64,000 nt of DNA, from the NCBI GenBank assembly GCA_020633235.1, contig JACKEA010000001.1, positions 868,001 through 932,000 of the forward strand, given 5' to 3'. The DNA comes from Polyangiaceae bacterium. GTDB lineage: Bacteria; Myxococcota_A; Polyangia; Polyangiales; Polyangiaceae. Below the pieces are notes generated by a model. That model was not told the DNA's origin. It did not search any database and saw nothing but the letters and a program-made list of their open reading frames with translations. Within the stretch, counting starts at the first letter, position 1; every line of letters starts with the position of its first letter. Of the stretch, positions 24,725 through 32,783 are shown piece by piece. Both the position numbers and the translations under genes were made by a program.

Positions 24725-27142
24725 CTACTCCAGCCGAACGCTGAACTCGACCGGGCCGAAGCGCAGGAGCGAACCGTCTTGCACCGGCGTCCAAGTGCCG
24801 GGGGCGATGCGGTTGCCGTTCACCAGGGTCCCGTTGTTGCTGTTCTCGTCACGAATCAGGAGCTGGCCGTTGTCGAGCTTGACCGACGCGTGCAGTCCGG
24901 AAACGCGAGGCTCCGTGAGCAAGATCCCGCACTGGGATCCGTCGCGCCCGGCCTTCATCTCGATGCCGGGCACGACCGTGAACACCCCTGCCGAACCTTG
25001 AAGGGTGGCGCGGGACACGCTGGGTCCCGTGCTGGCGTAGGGGTTGGGTGGGGCAGCGGGCTGTTGAGCTGGCGCGTCGTTGGTCACGCCGTATTGCGGG
25101 GAACCGCCGCCGTACAGGAATTCCGGACTTACGCCCCCACCCGCGGGGGCTGCCGGCGAAGGAGGGGACACCTCCGGTGGTGACGCTCCGTGTCCTGGTG
25201 GAGGTCCACCGACTGGGGGTGATGCGCCGTAGCCACCGCCCCCGCCGTAGCCGCCGCCTTGGGGCGGACCGCCGTAGCCGCCGCCTTGGGGCGGACCGCC
25301 GTAGCCGCCGCCTTGGGGCGGACCGCCGTAGCCACCGCCTTGGGGCGGACCGCCGTAGCCGCCGCCTTGGGGCGGACCGCCGTAGCCACCGTAGGGCGGC
25401 GCTCCGCCAGCGACGACGGGCGGCGGCGGTGCGCCTCCGCCGCCCTTCTTTCCGCCGCTACGCACGATCACCACGATGAGCAGCGCCACGACGACCAGGC
25501 CAAAGGCTCCGCCCAGAACCCACAGCAACGGGAACGGCTGCGTGGTCCCCTTCAGCTGGATGATGCTGTCGGCGGTGACGCCGCTCGTGCGGAGGGCCTT
25601 GTTATCGTACAGCACCACGCGCACGACGGCTTGGTCCCCCGAACCGTGGAGGATCTTGTCCTTGTCGGGCGCTTCGAACTCCACGAACGTGTCGCTCGCC
25701 TCCTTCGCCGTGCCCTTCATGCCCATCGCGATCAGCTGCTGCTGCGTGCGCTTCGCTTTCTCCACGTCGGCGCCCGCAAGGGCCGCCGGGACCTGCTGAC
25801 CCGCAGGCAGGAAGTAGACTTCCGCCCGGCTCTTGTCGCCGCCCCAGCAGAAGTCACCGTAGACCTTGAAGCTGCCACCCGGAAACACGCCTCCCTGGCG
25901 GGTGGCCATTTGCTGGGTGTACTCGATGTTCACGTCCAAGGGCCACGTCGACGGATCGATGCCAACGGGGACGTCTTTGAAGGTGTTGTCACCCAGAATG
26001 GGTGGCTTCACGTTGTTGAACACCAGCCCGAAGGTCTGCGTCACGGACGGTGAGATGCAGGCCACTCTCCATTTGACGATGTACATCTTCGCGAAGCGCG
26101 AGCGCACGGCGTTGACGATGGCGCCGGCGCGCCCGCCCTGGCCGTCCCGCATGATCGTGAAGAAGCCGCCGATCTCCGGGTTCGCCAGGTTCTGCATGAA
26201 CTCCATGGAGTTCTGCTTGAACTCGTCGTACGTGCTCGCCGGGTACCACACGCTGATGACGGGCACGGGGAGCTTCGGCAGGGCGGTGTTGTCCTCGGGG
26301 AAACGGCCGCCGGTCATGTAGCTCTGCAGCTGCAGCGCTCCGGGGCCGGTGGTGGCCGGGTCCGTTCCACCGAACCCAGTCGAGAGCACCACCATGGCTT
26401 GGTGCAGCGGCACCTTGACGTCTTCGCCCACGTTGCCGAGGGACTTGAAGCCGTCCGTCGCCGCCGTCTTGATGATGGTGAGCAGGGACCGGTTCCGACC
26501 CTGGGCGCGGTAGGTGTCGCCCACGGAGTTGATGAAGGCCGACGCCGAGCCCTTCTTGGCGGAGCTCATCCACTTGGAGTCCTTCACCACCTGACGGTCG
26601 TTGAAGAACACCACGTTGACGATGTCGCTCGGCCCCATGCTGGAGACGAACTGGTTGGCCACCGCCTTCGCGTCGTCGAAGGAGCCCTTCATTCGCGAGT
26701 CGGCGTCGATGAGGATCAGCCATGCGGTGCCCACGCCGGGCTGCTGTTGGCTGTCGCCCCACTTCTCGTCCTTGACGTACTTCGCCGGGTGGTCCGTGCC
26801 CTCGACCTTCACGCTGAAGATGGCGTTCTGCGCCGGGAACGGAAACGGGGTGTAGAGGGAGTACGGCTTCTCGAGCGCCGCGCTCATGCAGTCCCACAGA
26901 GCAGTCCCGCGTGCAGAGGCGCAGTGCTGCGTGGCTTCGCTCACGCGCTTGGTCTGCACCACCTCGATGACGGTGGTGAGGATCGGCGAGCCGTTGTCCT
27001 GCGCCGCGCGCGGGTCAATGCGCATGATGTGGGCTTCGGGGGCTGCCCAGGCGCTCCTCGGAACGAAGAGCACTGTGAGCACCAGAAGCGATACGGCGAG
27101 CGAGGAGATGAAAGAGCGGAGCGTTTCGCGTGCGATATGCAT
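24725..27142 (-). CDS. Exported VWA-like protein with Gly/Tyr repeats and C-terminal FHA
   Basis: 805 aa from ATG 27142. A signal peptide or N-terminal anchor (LAVSLLVLTVLFVPRSAWA) precedes a von Willebrand A-like domain (about 90-350) whose metal site is atypical (LIDADSRMKG rather than DxSxS). A membrane segment at about 540-565 (FPLLWVLGGAFGLVVVALLI) is followed by a cytoplasmic Gly/Tyr/Pro repeat region encoded by five 27-bp units, then an FHA domain (about 715-805; SGLHASV, NSNNGTLV). So an extracytoplasmic sensor is joined through the membrane to a phosphothreonine reader. It is cotranscribed with the zinc-ribbon-FHA and PP2C genes. Confidence 0.85.
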   Translation of the reverse strand: MHIARETLRSFISSLAVSLLVLTVLFVPRSAWAAPEAHIMRIDPRAAQDNGSPILTTVIEVVQTKRVSEATQHCASARGTALWDCMSAALEKPYSLYTPFPFPAQNAIFSVKVEGTDHPAKYVKDEKWGDSQQQPGVGTAWLILIDADSRMKGSFDDAKAVANQFVSSMGPSDIVNVVFFNDRQVVKDSKWMSSAKKGSASAFINSVGDTYRAQGRNRSLLTIIKTAATDGFKSLGNVGEDVKVPLHQAMVVLSTGFGGTDPATTGPGALQLQSYMTGGRFPEDNTALPKLPVPVISVWYPASTYDEFKQNSMEFMQNLANPEIGGFFTIMRDGQGGRAGAIVNAVRSRFAKMYIVKWRVACISPSVTQTFGLVFNNVKPPILGDNTFKDVPVGIDPSTWPLDVNIEYTQQMATRQGGVFPGGSFKVYGDFCWGGDKSRAEVYFLPAGQQVPAALAGADVEKAKRTQQQLIAMGMKGTAKEASDTFVEFEAPDKDKILHGSGDQAVVRVVLYDNKALRTSGVTADSIIQLKGTTQPFPLLWVLGGAFGLVVVALLIVVIVRSGGKKGGGGAPPPPVVAGGAPPYGGYGGPPQGGGYGGPPQGGGYGGPPQGGGYGGPPQGGGYGGPPQGGGYGGGGGYGASPPVGGPPPGHGASPPEVSPPSPAAPAGGGVSPEFLYGGGSPQYGVTNDAPAQQPAAPPNPYASTGPSVSRATLQGSAGVFTVVPGIEMKAGRDGSQCGILLTEPRVSGLHASVKLDNGQLLIRDENSNNGTLVNGNRIAPGTWTPVQDGSLLRFGPVEFSVRLE
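25251..25385 (-). repeat. Five 27-bp tandem repeats inside the VWA/FHA gene
   Basis: Five head-to-tail units of exactly 27 bp (CCGCCGCCTTGGGGCGGACC plus GCCGTAG on the plus strand), nearly identical; unit 4 differs by CCA for CCG. They encode nine-residue Gly-Gly-Tyr-Gly-Gly-Pro-Pro-Gln-Gly repeats of the cytoplasmic linker. The unit number probably varies by slippage while keeping the frame. Confidence 0.9.
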
Positions 27143-27152
27143 GATCAGTTGC

Positions 27153-28313
27153 TCAGACGATTTTGACCGTGACGGCGTAGCCGCCGAAGCGGAGTTGGTC
27201 GCCATCTACGAGCTCCTTGGCAGCATTCGGCGCCAGCTTCTCGTCGTTGACGAAGGTCCCGTTCGTGCTGCCTTGGTCCTCCACCTTGAAGCGGCCCGGG
27301 CGCGCCGACGCGTGCACGATGGCGTGCCGCGACGACGTCGTCGGGTGATCCACCTCGATGTCGAGGCCATCGGCGGCGGCCTTGCGACCGACGACGTTCT
27401 TGCCTTGGTACACGGGCCAGAAGATCCCGAGCTCGGCGCCCTCGTAGCCAACCAAGAAGCCCGCCAGAGCTCTGGGCGCGTCGGGGGCGACCTGCATCGG
27501 GTCCTTCGCCCCGCTCTCCGACGCCGGCTTGGGACTGGCTTCGGCGGCAGGAGCGGGAACGGGCTCGGGAGCGGGCGGCGGCGGAGCGACGGGGGCCGGA
27601 GCGGGGGAGGCCTGATGCTGTTGCTGCTGCGCCTGCGCCTGCTGCGCCTTGTCGTGCTCGTCCGTGGTTGGCGGCGGCGCCGTGGCTGCGAAGGCCGCGG
27701 GATCGTTCCAGCCGGGAGGGCCGCCCGGTGCTACCGCGCCAGCGGGTCCCGGATTGGTGGGGCCCACGCCCGGCGGCGCTCCAGGTGCCGGCGGTCCTGG
27801 CGGAGTTGCCATCGGGCTGCCCGGGAGGTCCGGTGTCATGGTGGCGCCGAACGGATTGAGGCCTTCCGGAGAGCCCACCCTGAACGGTGCCGCGCCTGGC
27901 CCGGCGGGCACTTGGCCAGGGGGACCCCAGGCTCCAGGCGGCGGGCCGGGAGGGGGACCACCAGGAGGCGGATACGCCTGAGGCGGAGCTCCGTAGCCGG
28001 GGGGCGCTCCGGGAGGCGGTCCGGGGGGAGCGCCCCAACCCGGAGGGCCGGCTGGGGGTGGCGCACCCGGAGGTGGTCCCGGTGGAGGGCCATACCCCGG
28101 CGGCGGTCCCTGGGGTGGAGGTGCGCCTTGCCCCGGTGGCGGTCCCCAGCCAGGCGGTCCAGCCTGTGGTGGCGGTCCTCCGGGGGGCGGTCCTGGCGGC
28201 GGCCCATAGGGTGAGCCGGGAGCGGCGCCCGAAGCGGGCAGCGGGGCGCCGCAGGACGCGCAGAACTTGCTAGTGGGTTGATTCGAGATGCCGCACCGCG
28301 GGCACGCGACCAT
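27153..28313 (-). CDS. Zinc-ribbon, Pro/Gly-rich, FHA protein
   Basis: 386 aa from ATG 28313, with GGAGG 6 bp upstream. Residues 4-21 form a zinc ribbon (CPRCG...CASC). About 230 residues of Pro/Gly-rich low-complexity linker follow (PPGPPPGGPPPQAGPPGWG type), then an FHA domain at about 295-386 with SSRHAIV and GSTNGTFV. No signal peptide or membrane helix, so it is cytoplasmic. It is the first gene of the four-gene minus-strand FHA cluster and lies 10 bp before the VWA-FHA gene. Probably an adaptor that docks on a phosphorylated partner. Confidence 0.85.
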   Translation of the reverse strand: MVACPRCGISNQPTSKFCASCGAPLPASGAAPGSPYGPPPGPPPGGPPPQAGPPGWGPPPGQGAPPPQGPPPGYGPPPGPPPGAPPPAGPPGWGAPPGPPPGAPPGYGAPPQAYPPPGGPPPGPPPGAWGPPGQVPAGPGAAPFRVGSPEGLNPFGATMTPDLPGSPMATPPGPPAPGAPPGVGPTNPGPAGAVAPGGPPGWNDPAAFAATAPPPTTDEHDKAQQAQAQQQQHQASPAPAPVAPPPPAPEPVPAPAAEASPKPASESGAKDPMQVAPDAPRALAGFLVGYEGAELGIFWPVYQGKNVVGRKAAADGLDIEVDHPTTSSRHAIVHASARPGRFKVEDQGSTNGTFVNDEKLAPNAAKELVDGDQLRFGGYAVTVKIV

Positions 28314-28464
28314 CGGGACCTCCGAAACCAAGTTAAACCGCGCAAACACGCGGTCGGGTGCGCGCCAGCATACCCGTTCCGCTGAGGATGGGTAGCCTAT
28401 CGGCCTCGGAACCTTGCGAAATCGTGTCGAACGCCGACCGTCCGGCCAGCGTTCGGGACGCGGC

Positions 28465-28824
28465 TCAGATGTCCTTCTCGTCCTTGATGCGAGCGGCCTT
28501 GCCGGACAGCCCACGCAGGTATTGCAGGCGGGCCTGCCGCACCACACCGCGGCTCACGACCTCGATCTGCTCGATCCGGGGAGAATGCTGGAGGAACACG
28601 CGCTCCACGCCCACGTTGAAGCTGGTCTTTCGAACAGTGAAGGTGCTGCGAGCCCCCGCTCGATGGCGCTTGATCACGGTACCCCGGAAGACCTGGGTGC
28701 GGAGCTTGTCGCCCTCGACGATGCGGTAGTGCACGGCGATGGTGTCGCCAACGCGAAACGCCGGCAGGTCATTGCGGAGCGCGCTCTTTTCGAGCGCTTC
28801 GATCTTGGAGTGAGTGGTCGACAT
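28465..28824 (-). CDS. rplS: 50S ribosomal protein L19
   Basis: 119 aa from ATG 28824, with GAGGAC upstream. It is recognisable by FRVGDTIAVHYRIVEGDK and RTQVFRGTVIKRHRAGARSTFTV, then FLQHSPRIEQIEV and KAARIKDEK at the C-terminus. L19 sits at the 30S-50S interface. In most bacteria rplS follows rpsP-rimM-trmD; here those genes are absent and L19 is alone, divergent from rplC. A good sigma70-type promoter lies at 28861-28888 on its strand. Confidence 0.97.
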   Translation of the reverse strand: MSTTHSKIEALEKSALRNDLPAFRVGDTIAVHYRIVEGDKLRTQVFRGTVIKRHRAGARSTFTVRKTSFNVGVERVFLQHSPRIEQIEVVSRGVVRQARLQYLRGLSGKAARIKDEKDI

Positions 28825-28860
28825 GGCGTCCTCGGAGGCCTGAAAAGTTCGGGGTGCGGG

Positions 28861-28888
28861 ATTATGCACCTCTGAAGGCTTTGGTCAA
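28861..28888 (-). promoter_or_regulatory. Predicted sigma70-type promoter for rplS
   Basis: On the minus strand TTGACC (28888-28883), a 16-bp spacer, then CATAAT (28866-28861), about 37 bp upstream of the L19 start codon. Strong agreement with consensus for such GC-rich DNA. Confidence 0.5.
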
Positions 28889-28896
28889 TGCCTAGC

Positions 28897-28925
28897 TTGA
28901 CGGCAATCCCGTCGAGGGCTATCTC
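28897..28925 (+). promoter_or_regulatory. Predicted sigma70-type promoter for rplC
   Basis: TTGACG (28897-28902), a 17-bp spacer, then TATCTC (28920-28925); predicted leader of roughly 64 bases before ATG 28996. Its -35 box lies 8 bp from the -35 box of the divergent rplS promoter, so the two are back to back. Confidence 0.45.
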
Positions 28926-28995
28926 CGCCGCCCACTTCAAAAAGACCTCGGCCCGGCTCCGGCTCCGACCGGCCCCGGCAACCAGGAGAACCACG

Positions 28996-29661
28996 ATGAA
29001 TCAACACCCCGGCGTCATCGGGCGCAAGCTCGGAATGACTCAGATCTTTACCGAGGACGGCAGCGTCATCCCCTGCACCGTGATCGAGGCCAAGGCTACG
29101 GTCGTTGGCAAGCGCACTCAGGAGAAGGACGGCTACGACGCCCTCATCGTGGGCCTCGGAGAGCGCACCTCCAAGCACACCAACAAGCCCCTCGGCGGTG
29201 CCTACAAGAAGTCGGGAGTGGCTCCCAAGCAGACGCTGCGCGAGCTGCGCTGCGACGCGGAGTTCGCCGCGGGCTTCGAGGTCGGGCAAGATCTGAAGCT
29301 CGACGGGTTGTTCGAGGAAGGCCAGTTCGTGGACGTGCAGGGCACCTCCCGCGGGCGTGGCTTCTCCGGCGTCATGCGTCGCCACAACTTCAAGGGCGCG
29401 GTGTCGACCCACGGCAGCCATGAGTACAAGCGCCACGGCGGCTCCATCGGTACCAACATGACGCCCGGTCGCGTGCTCCCCGGCGTGAAGATGCCCGGCC
29501 AGCACGGCAACGCGACCGTGAGCGTGCTGAACCAGCGCGTCGCCAAGGTTCTCCCCGAAGAGGGGCTGCTTCTCATCCGCGGCGGCGTTCCCGGTTCCAA
29601 GAATGGGCTGGTCGTCGTGCACGGTGCCATCAAGCGGCGCGGCGGCAAGCCCGCGAAGTGA
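28996..29661 (+). CDS. rplC: 50S ribosomal protein L3
   Basis: 221 aa from ATG 28996, with AGGAGAA upstream. It begins HPGVIGRKLGMTQIF and contains GTSRGRGFSGVMRRH and GSIGTNMTPGRVLPGVKMPG, all typical of bacterial L3, an early-assembling protein of the 50S subunit near the peptidyl transferase centre. Unusually, it is not followed by rplD-rplW as in the S10 operon, but by an RNA-modification gene 4 bp downstream. Either L3 has moved out of the operon in this lineage or a second copy exists elsewhere; the window cannot decide. Confidence 0.97.
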   Translation: MNQHPGVIGRKLGMTQIFTEDGSVIPCTVIEAKATVVGKRTQEKDGYDALIVGLGERTSKHTNKPLGGAYKKSGVAPKQTLRELRCDAEFAAGFEVGQDLKLDGLFEEGQFVDVQGTSRGRGFSGVMRRHNFKGAVSTHGSHEYKRHGGSIGTNMTPGRVLPGVKMPGQHGNATVSVLNQRVAKVLPEEGLLLIRGGVPGSKNGLVVVHGAIKRRGGKPAK

Positions 29662-29665
29662 TCGC

Positions 29666-31279
29666 ATGAACATCGCTCCGTGGCGTACGGAGCGGATCCT
29701 GTGGAACGACGAGCTGTTGGTGGTGGACAAGCCACCAGGGCTCGTCGTGCATGGTGGCGACGCCACCGCCGCGGACGACGTCGTCTCGCGCCTCGCGAGC
29801 TGGCTCGAAGGCGACGCCTACCTCGGCGTCCACCAACGGCTGGACAAGGGAGCCTCGGGGGTGCTGGCCTTCACCCGTCGAAGGGAGCTGAACGCCCGCG
29901 TCGCCGCCGACTTCGAGCGGCACGAGGTCGGGCGGCGTTATGTCGCCTTGGTGGCCTCGCACGCGCTCCGGCCCGCGGGGCAGCTCGAACATCGCCTGCT
30001 GCCGGTGAAAGGCGGCAAGACGCGCGTCGTGCGTCAAGGTGGCCAGATCGCTCGAGCGAGCTATCGCGTGCTCCAGCGGGTGGGAGGACGCGCGCTGGTG
30101 GAGCTCACTCCGCGCACTGGCCGTACGCATCAGCTGCGCGTGCAGCTGGCAGCCATTGGCGCCCCCATCGCGGGCGACAAGCTCTACGGCGGCCCGCCAG
30201 CGCCGCGCTTGATGCTGCACGCGGAGCATTTGGCGCTGCCCTCCGTCGGTCTGAGCTTCGACGCGCCGGTGCCTGCCGCCTTCGATGATTGGCTGCACGA
30301 ACGAGAGCAGCTCGGCAGCAGCGATCGGGTTCGCGCTGCGCTTTCGGATGCGCTCTGTCTGCGCCATTCGTTGGCGGGCGCGGCGAGCGCTTTTCGGTGG
30401 GCCAACGGCAGCGCCGACGACGTGCCCGGCGTAGTGGTCGACGTCTACGACGAGTGGGCGACGCTGTCGCTTTCCACGGACGACGCGGCGGCCCGGGAAG
30501 ACGAGCTCGCCCGCGCTCTCTTGGAGCTCGGCGCGCGTGGCGTGTACGCGAAGCGCAGGCCTCGCGCCGATCTACGCCGTCAAGAGCGCGACGCGCTCGC
30601 CCCGACGGAACCGGTGGCGGGGATCGTGGCGCCCAATCCGCTGACGGTGCGGGAGCGGGACCTGTCCTTCGCCGTGGAGCTCGGAGACGGTCTGTCCACC
30701 GGCTTGTTCGTGGATCAGCGGGACGGGCGGGCACGGCTCCGGGAGCTGTCTGTCGGCGGTCGCGTGTTGAACCTGTTCTGTTACACGGGCTCGTTCTCCG
30801 TCGCCGCGGCGGCGGGAGGTGCCCGGCAGGTGACGAACGTGGATCTGTCCGCCCGCGCCCTGTCCCGCGCACGCGAGAACTTGGCGCTGAACGGCTTGGA
30901 GGCCGAGCGCCACCGTTTCGTCAAGGCGGACGCTTTCGATTGGCTGGCTCGCGCCGCGAAGAAGGGTGAAGCGTTCGAGATCGTGGTCTTGGATCCCCCG
31001 AGCTTCGGCACGCGCAAGAAGGGGAGCTTCAGCGTGCAGCGCGACTATCCGCGCTTGGTGGAAGGGGCGGTGCGAGTGCTCGCGGCGGGCGGACGGTTGA
31101 TCGCCATCACCAACCACCGAAAGACGTCGCGGGATCAGTTGCGGCGCATCGTCCGGGATGCCGCCGCGCGCGCGGGCAGGCAGGTCGTCCAGCTCAAGGA
31201 CCTGCCCTCGGGTCTCGATTGTCCCGACGGCCCGAGCGGCCCCACGCCGTCGAAGAGCGTTCTGCTCACCGTACGCTGA
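29666..31279 (+). CDS. RluA-type pseudouridine synthase fused to RlmI-like methyltransferase
   Basis: 537 aa from ATG 29666; the frame continues upstream into rplC without meaning. Residues 1-215 form an RluA-family pseudouridine synthase: DKPPGLVVHG, catalytic Asp60 in HQRLDKGASG, and RTGRTHQLRVQL. Residues about 230-537 form a class I SAM methyltransferase of the RlmI/YccW kind: STGLFVDQRDGR, motif I VLNLFCYTGSFS (about 368), and VLDPPSFG (about 441). It should both isomerise and methylate RNA, probably 23S rRNA given rplC 4 bp upstream, but target sites are unknown. The fusion itself is clear from one uninterrupted frame. Confidence 0.9.
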   Translation: MNIAPWRTERILWNDELLVVDKPPGLVVHGGDATAADDVVSRLASWLEGDAYLGVHQRLDKGASGVLAFTRRRELNARVAADFERHEVGRRYVALVASHALRPAGQLEHRLLPVKGGKTRVVRQGGQIARASYRVLQRVGGRALVELTPRTGRTHQLRVQLAAIGAPIAGDKLYGGPPAPRLMLHAEHLALPSVGLSFDAPVPAAFDDWLHEREQLGSSDRVRAALSDALCLRHSLAGAASAFRWANGSADDVPGVVVDVYDEWATLSLSTDDAAAREDELARALLELGARGVYAKRRPRADLRRQERDALAPTEPVAGIVAPNPLTVRERDLSFAVELGDGLSTGLFVDQRDGRARLRELSVGGRVLNLFCYTGSFSVAAAAGGARQVTNVDLSARALSRARENLALNGLEAERHRFVKADAFDWLARAAKKGEAFEIVVLDPPSFGTRKKGSFSVQRDYPRLVEGAVRVLAAGGRLIAITNHRKTSRDQLRRIVRDAAARAGRQVVQLKDLPSGLDCPDGPSGPTPSKSVLLTVR

Positions 31280-31298
31280 CGGATGGTAAGCTGGGAGC

Positions 31299-32177
31299 AT
31301 GGGTCGCGCTTTCGCCGCCGCGCTGCTGCTCGCCCTGGTGGGTTGTGCGGGCAGCACCGAAGACGACGTGGGCCGGCCGCCGGGTAGCGGCGGTGCGAGC
31401 AGCGGGGGCGCAGGCAGTGGGGGGAGCAAGGGCACCGCTGACGGCGGACCCTGGCCCGATGGCGGAAACAGCGGCGGCGGCGCCGGGCTCGGGGGAGCCG
31501 CCGCGGGTGGCAGCGGGGGAACCGGCGGTGGTGCGGGCGGCTCCGGCGGCGGTTGCGTGGCGTCCGCGGAGACGTGCAACAACCTGGACGACGACTGCAA
31601 CGGCCAAGTCGACGACAACCTCAGCCAAAGCTGCTCGACCGCGTGCGGAACGGGCACCCAAACCTGCTCTGCGGGGCAGTGGCAAGCGTGCAGCGCGCCC
31701 CAGCCCGCCACGGAGTCGTGCAACCTCGCGGACGACGACTGCAACGGGAAGTGCGACGACGGCGCAGGCTGCCGTCACGGCGTGTATCGCTCCGTGAGCG
31801 CCGCCACCGGCGAGCATTTCTACACCACGAGCGCCAGCGAGGCGGTGTGCTGTGGCTTCACCCTCGAGGCCTCCAACTTCTACTACCTGTACTCCGCTTC
31901 CCAGAGCGGCTTGTCGGCGTTCTACCGATGCCTCTCGAGCAACGGGAAGCACTTCTACACCAAGAGCGCCAGCTGTGAGGGGGCCGGAACCCAAGAGGGC
32001 ATCTTGGGCTACGCGGCGGATCAGGCGACCTGCGGCGCCGTGCCGCTCTATCGCCTGAACAAGTCGTCCATTGGCGATCACTTCTACACCACGAGTGCGA
32101 CCGAAAGAGACAGTGCCGTGGCACAGTCCGGCTACCAGTACGAAGGCATTGCGGCCTACGTCTGGAAGGACGGTTGA
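31299..32177 (+). CDS. Lipoprotein with MopE-like and DUF5648-like repeats
   Basis: 292 aa. Signal and lipobox: AAALLLALVGC (Cys16). A Gly/Ser linker of about 65 residues leads to two MopE-type repeats (ETCNNLDDDCNGQVDD and ESCNLADDDCNGKCDD), Asp-rich Cys loops that bind metal in related proteins. The C-terminal half has three GEHFYTTSA-like units (GEHFYTTSASE, GKHFYTKSAS, GDHFYTTSATE) typical of DUF5648, a secreted beta-repeat of unknown role. Likely a cell-surface lipoprotein. The GTG of rlmE follows the stop directly, so the two are cotranscribed despite unrelated roles. Confidence 0.8.
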   Translation: MGRAFAAALLLALVGCAGSTEDDVGRPPGSGGASSGGAGSGGSKGTADGGPWPDGGNSGGGAGLGGAAAGGSGGTGGGAGGSGGGCVASAETCNNLDDDCNGQVDDNLSQSCSTACGTGTQTCSAGQWQACSAPQPATESCNLADDDCNGKCDDGAGCRHGVYRSVSAATGEHFYTTSASEAVCCGFTLEASNFYYLYSASQSGLSAFYRCLSSNGKHFYTKSASCEGAGTQEGILGYAADQATCGAVPLYRLNKSSIGDHFYTTSATERDSAVAQSGYQYEGIAAYVWKDG

Positions 32178-32777
32178 GTGAGCCGCGGTCGGAGCTCGTA
32201 CCGCGGTGCCGACGCGCGCACGCGGCAAGCCAAGGCGCAGGGCTACCCCGCGCGCAGTGTGTTCAAGCTGGAAGAGATCGATCGCCGCCTGCGACTCCTC
32301 AAACCGGGGCAGCGGGTGCTGGATCTCGGCGCCGCGCCTGGCTCGTGGAGCTTGTATGCGAGCCAGCGGGTGGGTCCGACGGGGCACGTGTTCGCGGTGG
32401 ACCTGTCGGAGATCACCCAAGCCTTCGGCAAGAACGTGACCGTGCTCCAGGGCGATGCCCTGGACCTGGACAACGATGCGCTGGCGTCCGAAGGCCCTTA
32501 CGACCTCGTGCTCAGCGACATGGCGCCGAGGACGAGCGGCTCCAAGATCCAGGATCAGGCGCGGTCCGCGGAGCTGTTCATGCGGGCCCTCGCCGTCGCC
32601 GTTGCTCTGGGCGCGCCGGGCAGCCACTTCGTGGGCAAGCTGTTCATGAGCGCCGAATTCACGGCTGCCCGGCAGGCCGTGCGCGACCACTTCGAGAGCG
32701 AAAAGACCATCCGCCCGAGTGGAACGCGGCAGCAGAGCTCGGAGGTGTTCCTGGTGGGGGTCGGCCTCAGGCGTTGA
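32178..32777 (+). CDS. rlmE: 23S rRNA 2'-O-ribose U2552 methyltransferase RlmE/FtsJ
   Basis: 199 aa, GTG start immediately after the previous stop. The K-D-K-E catalytic tetrad of RrmJ is intact: Lys30 (RSVFKLEEID), Asp114 (VLSDMAP), Lys154 (FVGKLF) and Glu189 (SSEVFLV). The SAM motif is VLDLGAAPGSWS. The enzyme methylates the A-loop of 23S rRNA late in 50S assembly. Together with rplS, rplC and the fused RNA-modification enzyme it makes a ribosome-related group, interrupted by one lipoprotein gene. Confidence 0.95.
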   Translation: MSRGRSSYRGADARTRQAKAQGYPARSVFKLEEIDRRLRLLKPGQRVLDLGAAPGSWSLYASQRVGPTGHVFAVDLSEITQAFGKNVTVLQGDALDLDNDALASEGPYDLVLSDMAPRTSGSKIQDQARSAELFMRALAVAVALGAPGSHFVGKLFMSAEFTAARQAVRDHFESEKTIRPSGTRQQSSEVFLVGVGLRR

Positions 32778-32783
32778 GGCGAG

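Noticed and set aside
25251..25385. CRISPR-like array
   Set aside because: Units are contiguous 27-bp coding repeats with no spacers and lie inside the VWA/FHA gene.
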